NCBI GenBank assembly: GCA_965371945.1
Contig: CBDVAK010000052.1
Coordinates: 1-15,234, forward strand
DNA: 15,234 bases
Direction: 5' to 3'
Source of the DNA: CBDVAK01 sp965371945
GTDB taxonomy: Bacteria; Pseudomonadota; Gammaproteobacteria; Competibacterales; JAHEDQ01
Shown: one piece after another, positions 15,201 through 15,234 of the stretch
Position numbering within the stretch: the stretch's first letter is position 1
Layout of the letters: every line of letters begins with the position of its first letter
Notes under the pieces: generated by a model
The model's input: only the letters and a program-made list of their open reading frames with translations
Told to the model about the DNA's origin: nothing
Databases searched by the model: none
Position numbers and translations under genes: made by a program

Positions 15201-15234
15201 CTGGTAGCGAGGGCGAGCCCGATTGAGTCAGATT

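Overview
The window is GC-rich bacterial DNA, almost wholly coding. It reads as a gammaproteobacterial chromosome outside the Enterobacterales. The gene order matches the pilGHIJ-chp / gshB / tonB3 / yqgE-ruvX / pyrR-pyrB-pyrC' neighbourhood known from Pseudomonas aeruginosa. Differences from that model, namely no pilK or chpB at their usual places and a much shorter ChpA, suggest another lineage such as the Chromatiales or a relative. Genus cannot be read from the sequence.

Left half, minus strand, read from about 9130 down to 1: a Pil-Chp chemosensory operon controlling type IV pili. It holds pilG (response regulator), pilH (response regulator), pilI (CheW-like adaptor), pilJ (methyl-accepting receptor), chpA/pilL (large hybrid CheA kinase with C-terminal receiver) and chpC (CheW-like adaptor, cut by the window edge). 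An 11-bp hairpin lies in the pilJ-chpA gap, just ahead of the chpA ribosome binding site.

Centre (9135-9387): the only gene-free stretch of any size, a divergent promoter region with three short inverted repeats.

Right half, plus strand: gshB (glutathione synthetase) and a stop/start-coupled tonB-like gene. After a 152-base gap with a plausible sigma-70 promoter come yqgE, ruvX, pyrR, pyrB and pyrC', chained by four-base stop/start overlaps. PyrC' has lost catalytic metal ligands and is the structural, non-catalytic dihydroorotase homologue expected to assemble with PyrB aspartate transcarbamoylase. After pyrC' there are 69 bases with a short hairpin.

How the genes work together: PilJ, with PilI and ChpC as couplers, would control ChpA autophosphorylation. 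ChpA would pass phosphate to PilG and PilH, which tune pilus extension and retraction. The TonB protein resembles TonB3, linked to twitching in P. aeruginosa. The yqgE-pyrC' group serves RNA/DNA housekeeping and pyrimidine synthesis. I found no mobile element with a transposase, CRISPR array, tRNA or rRNA, and no clearly undescribed system. The most notable points are the stripped-down Pil-Chp pathway and its intergenic hairpin.
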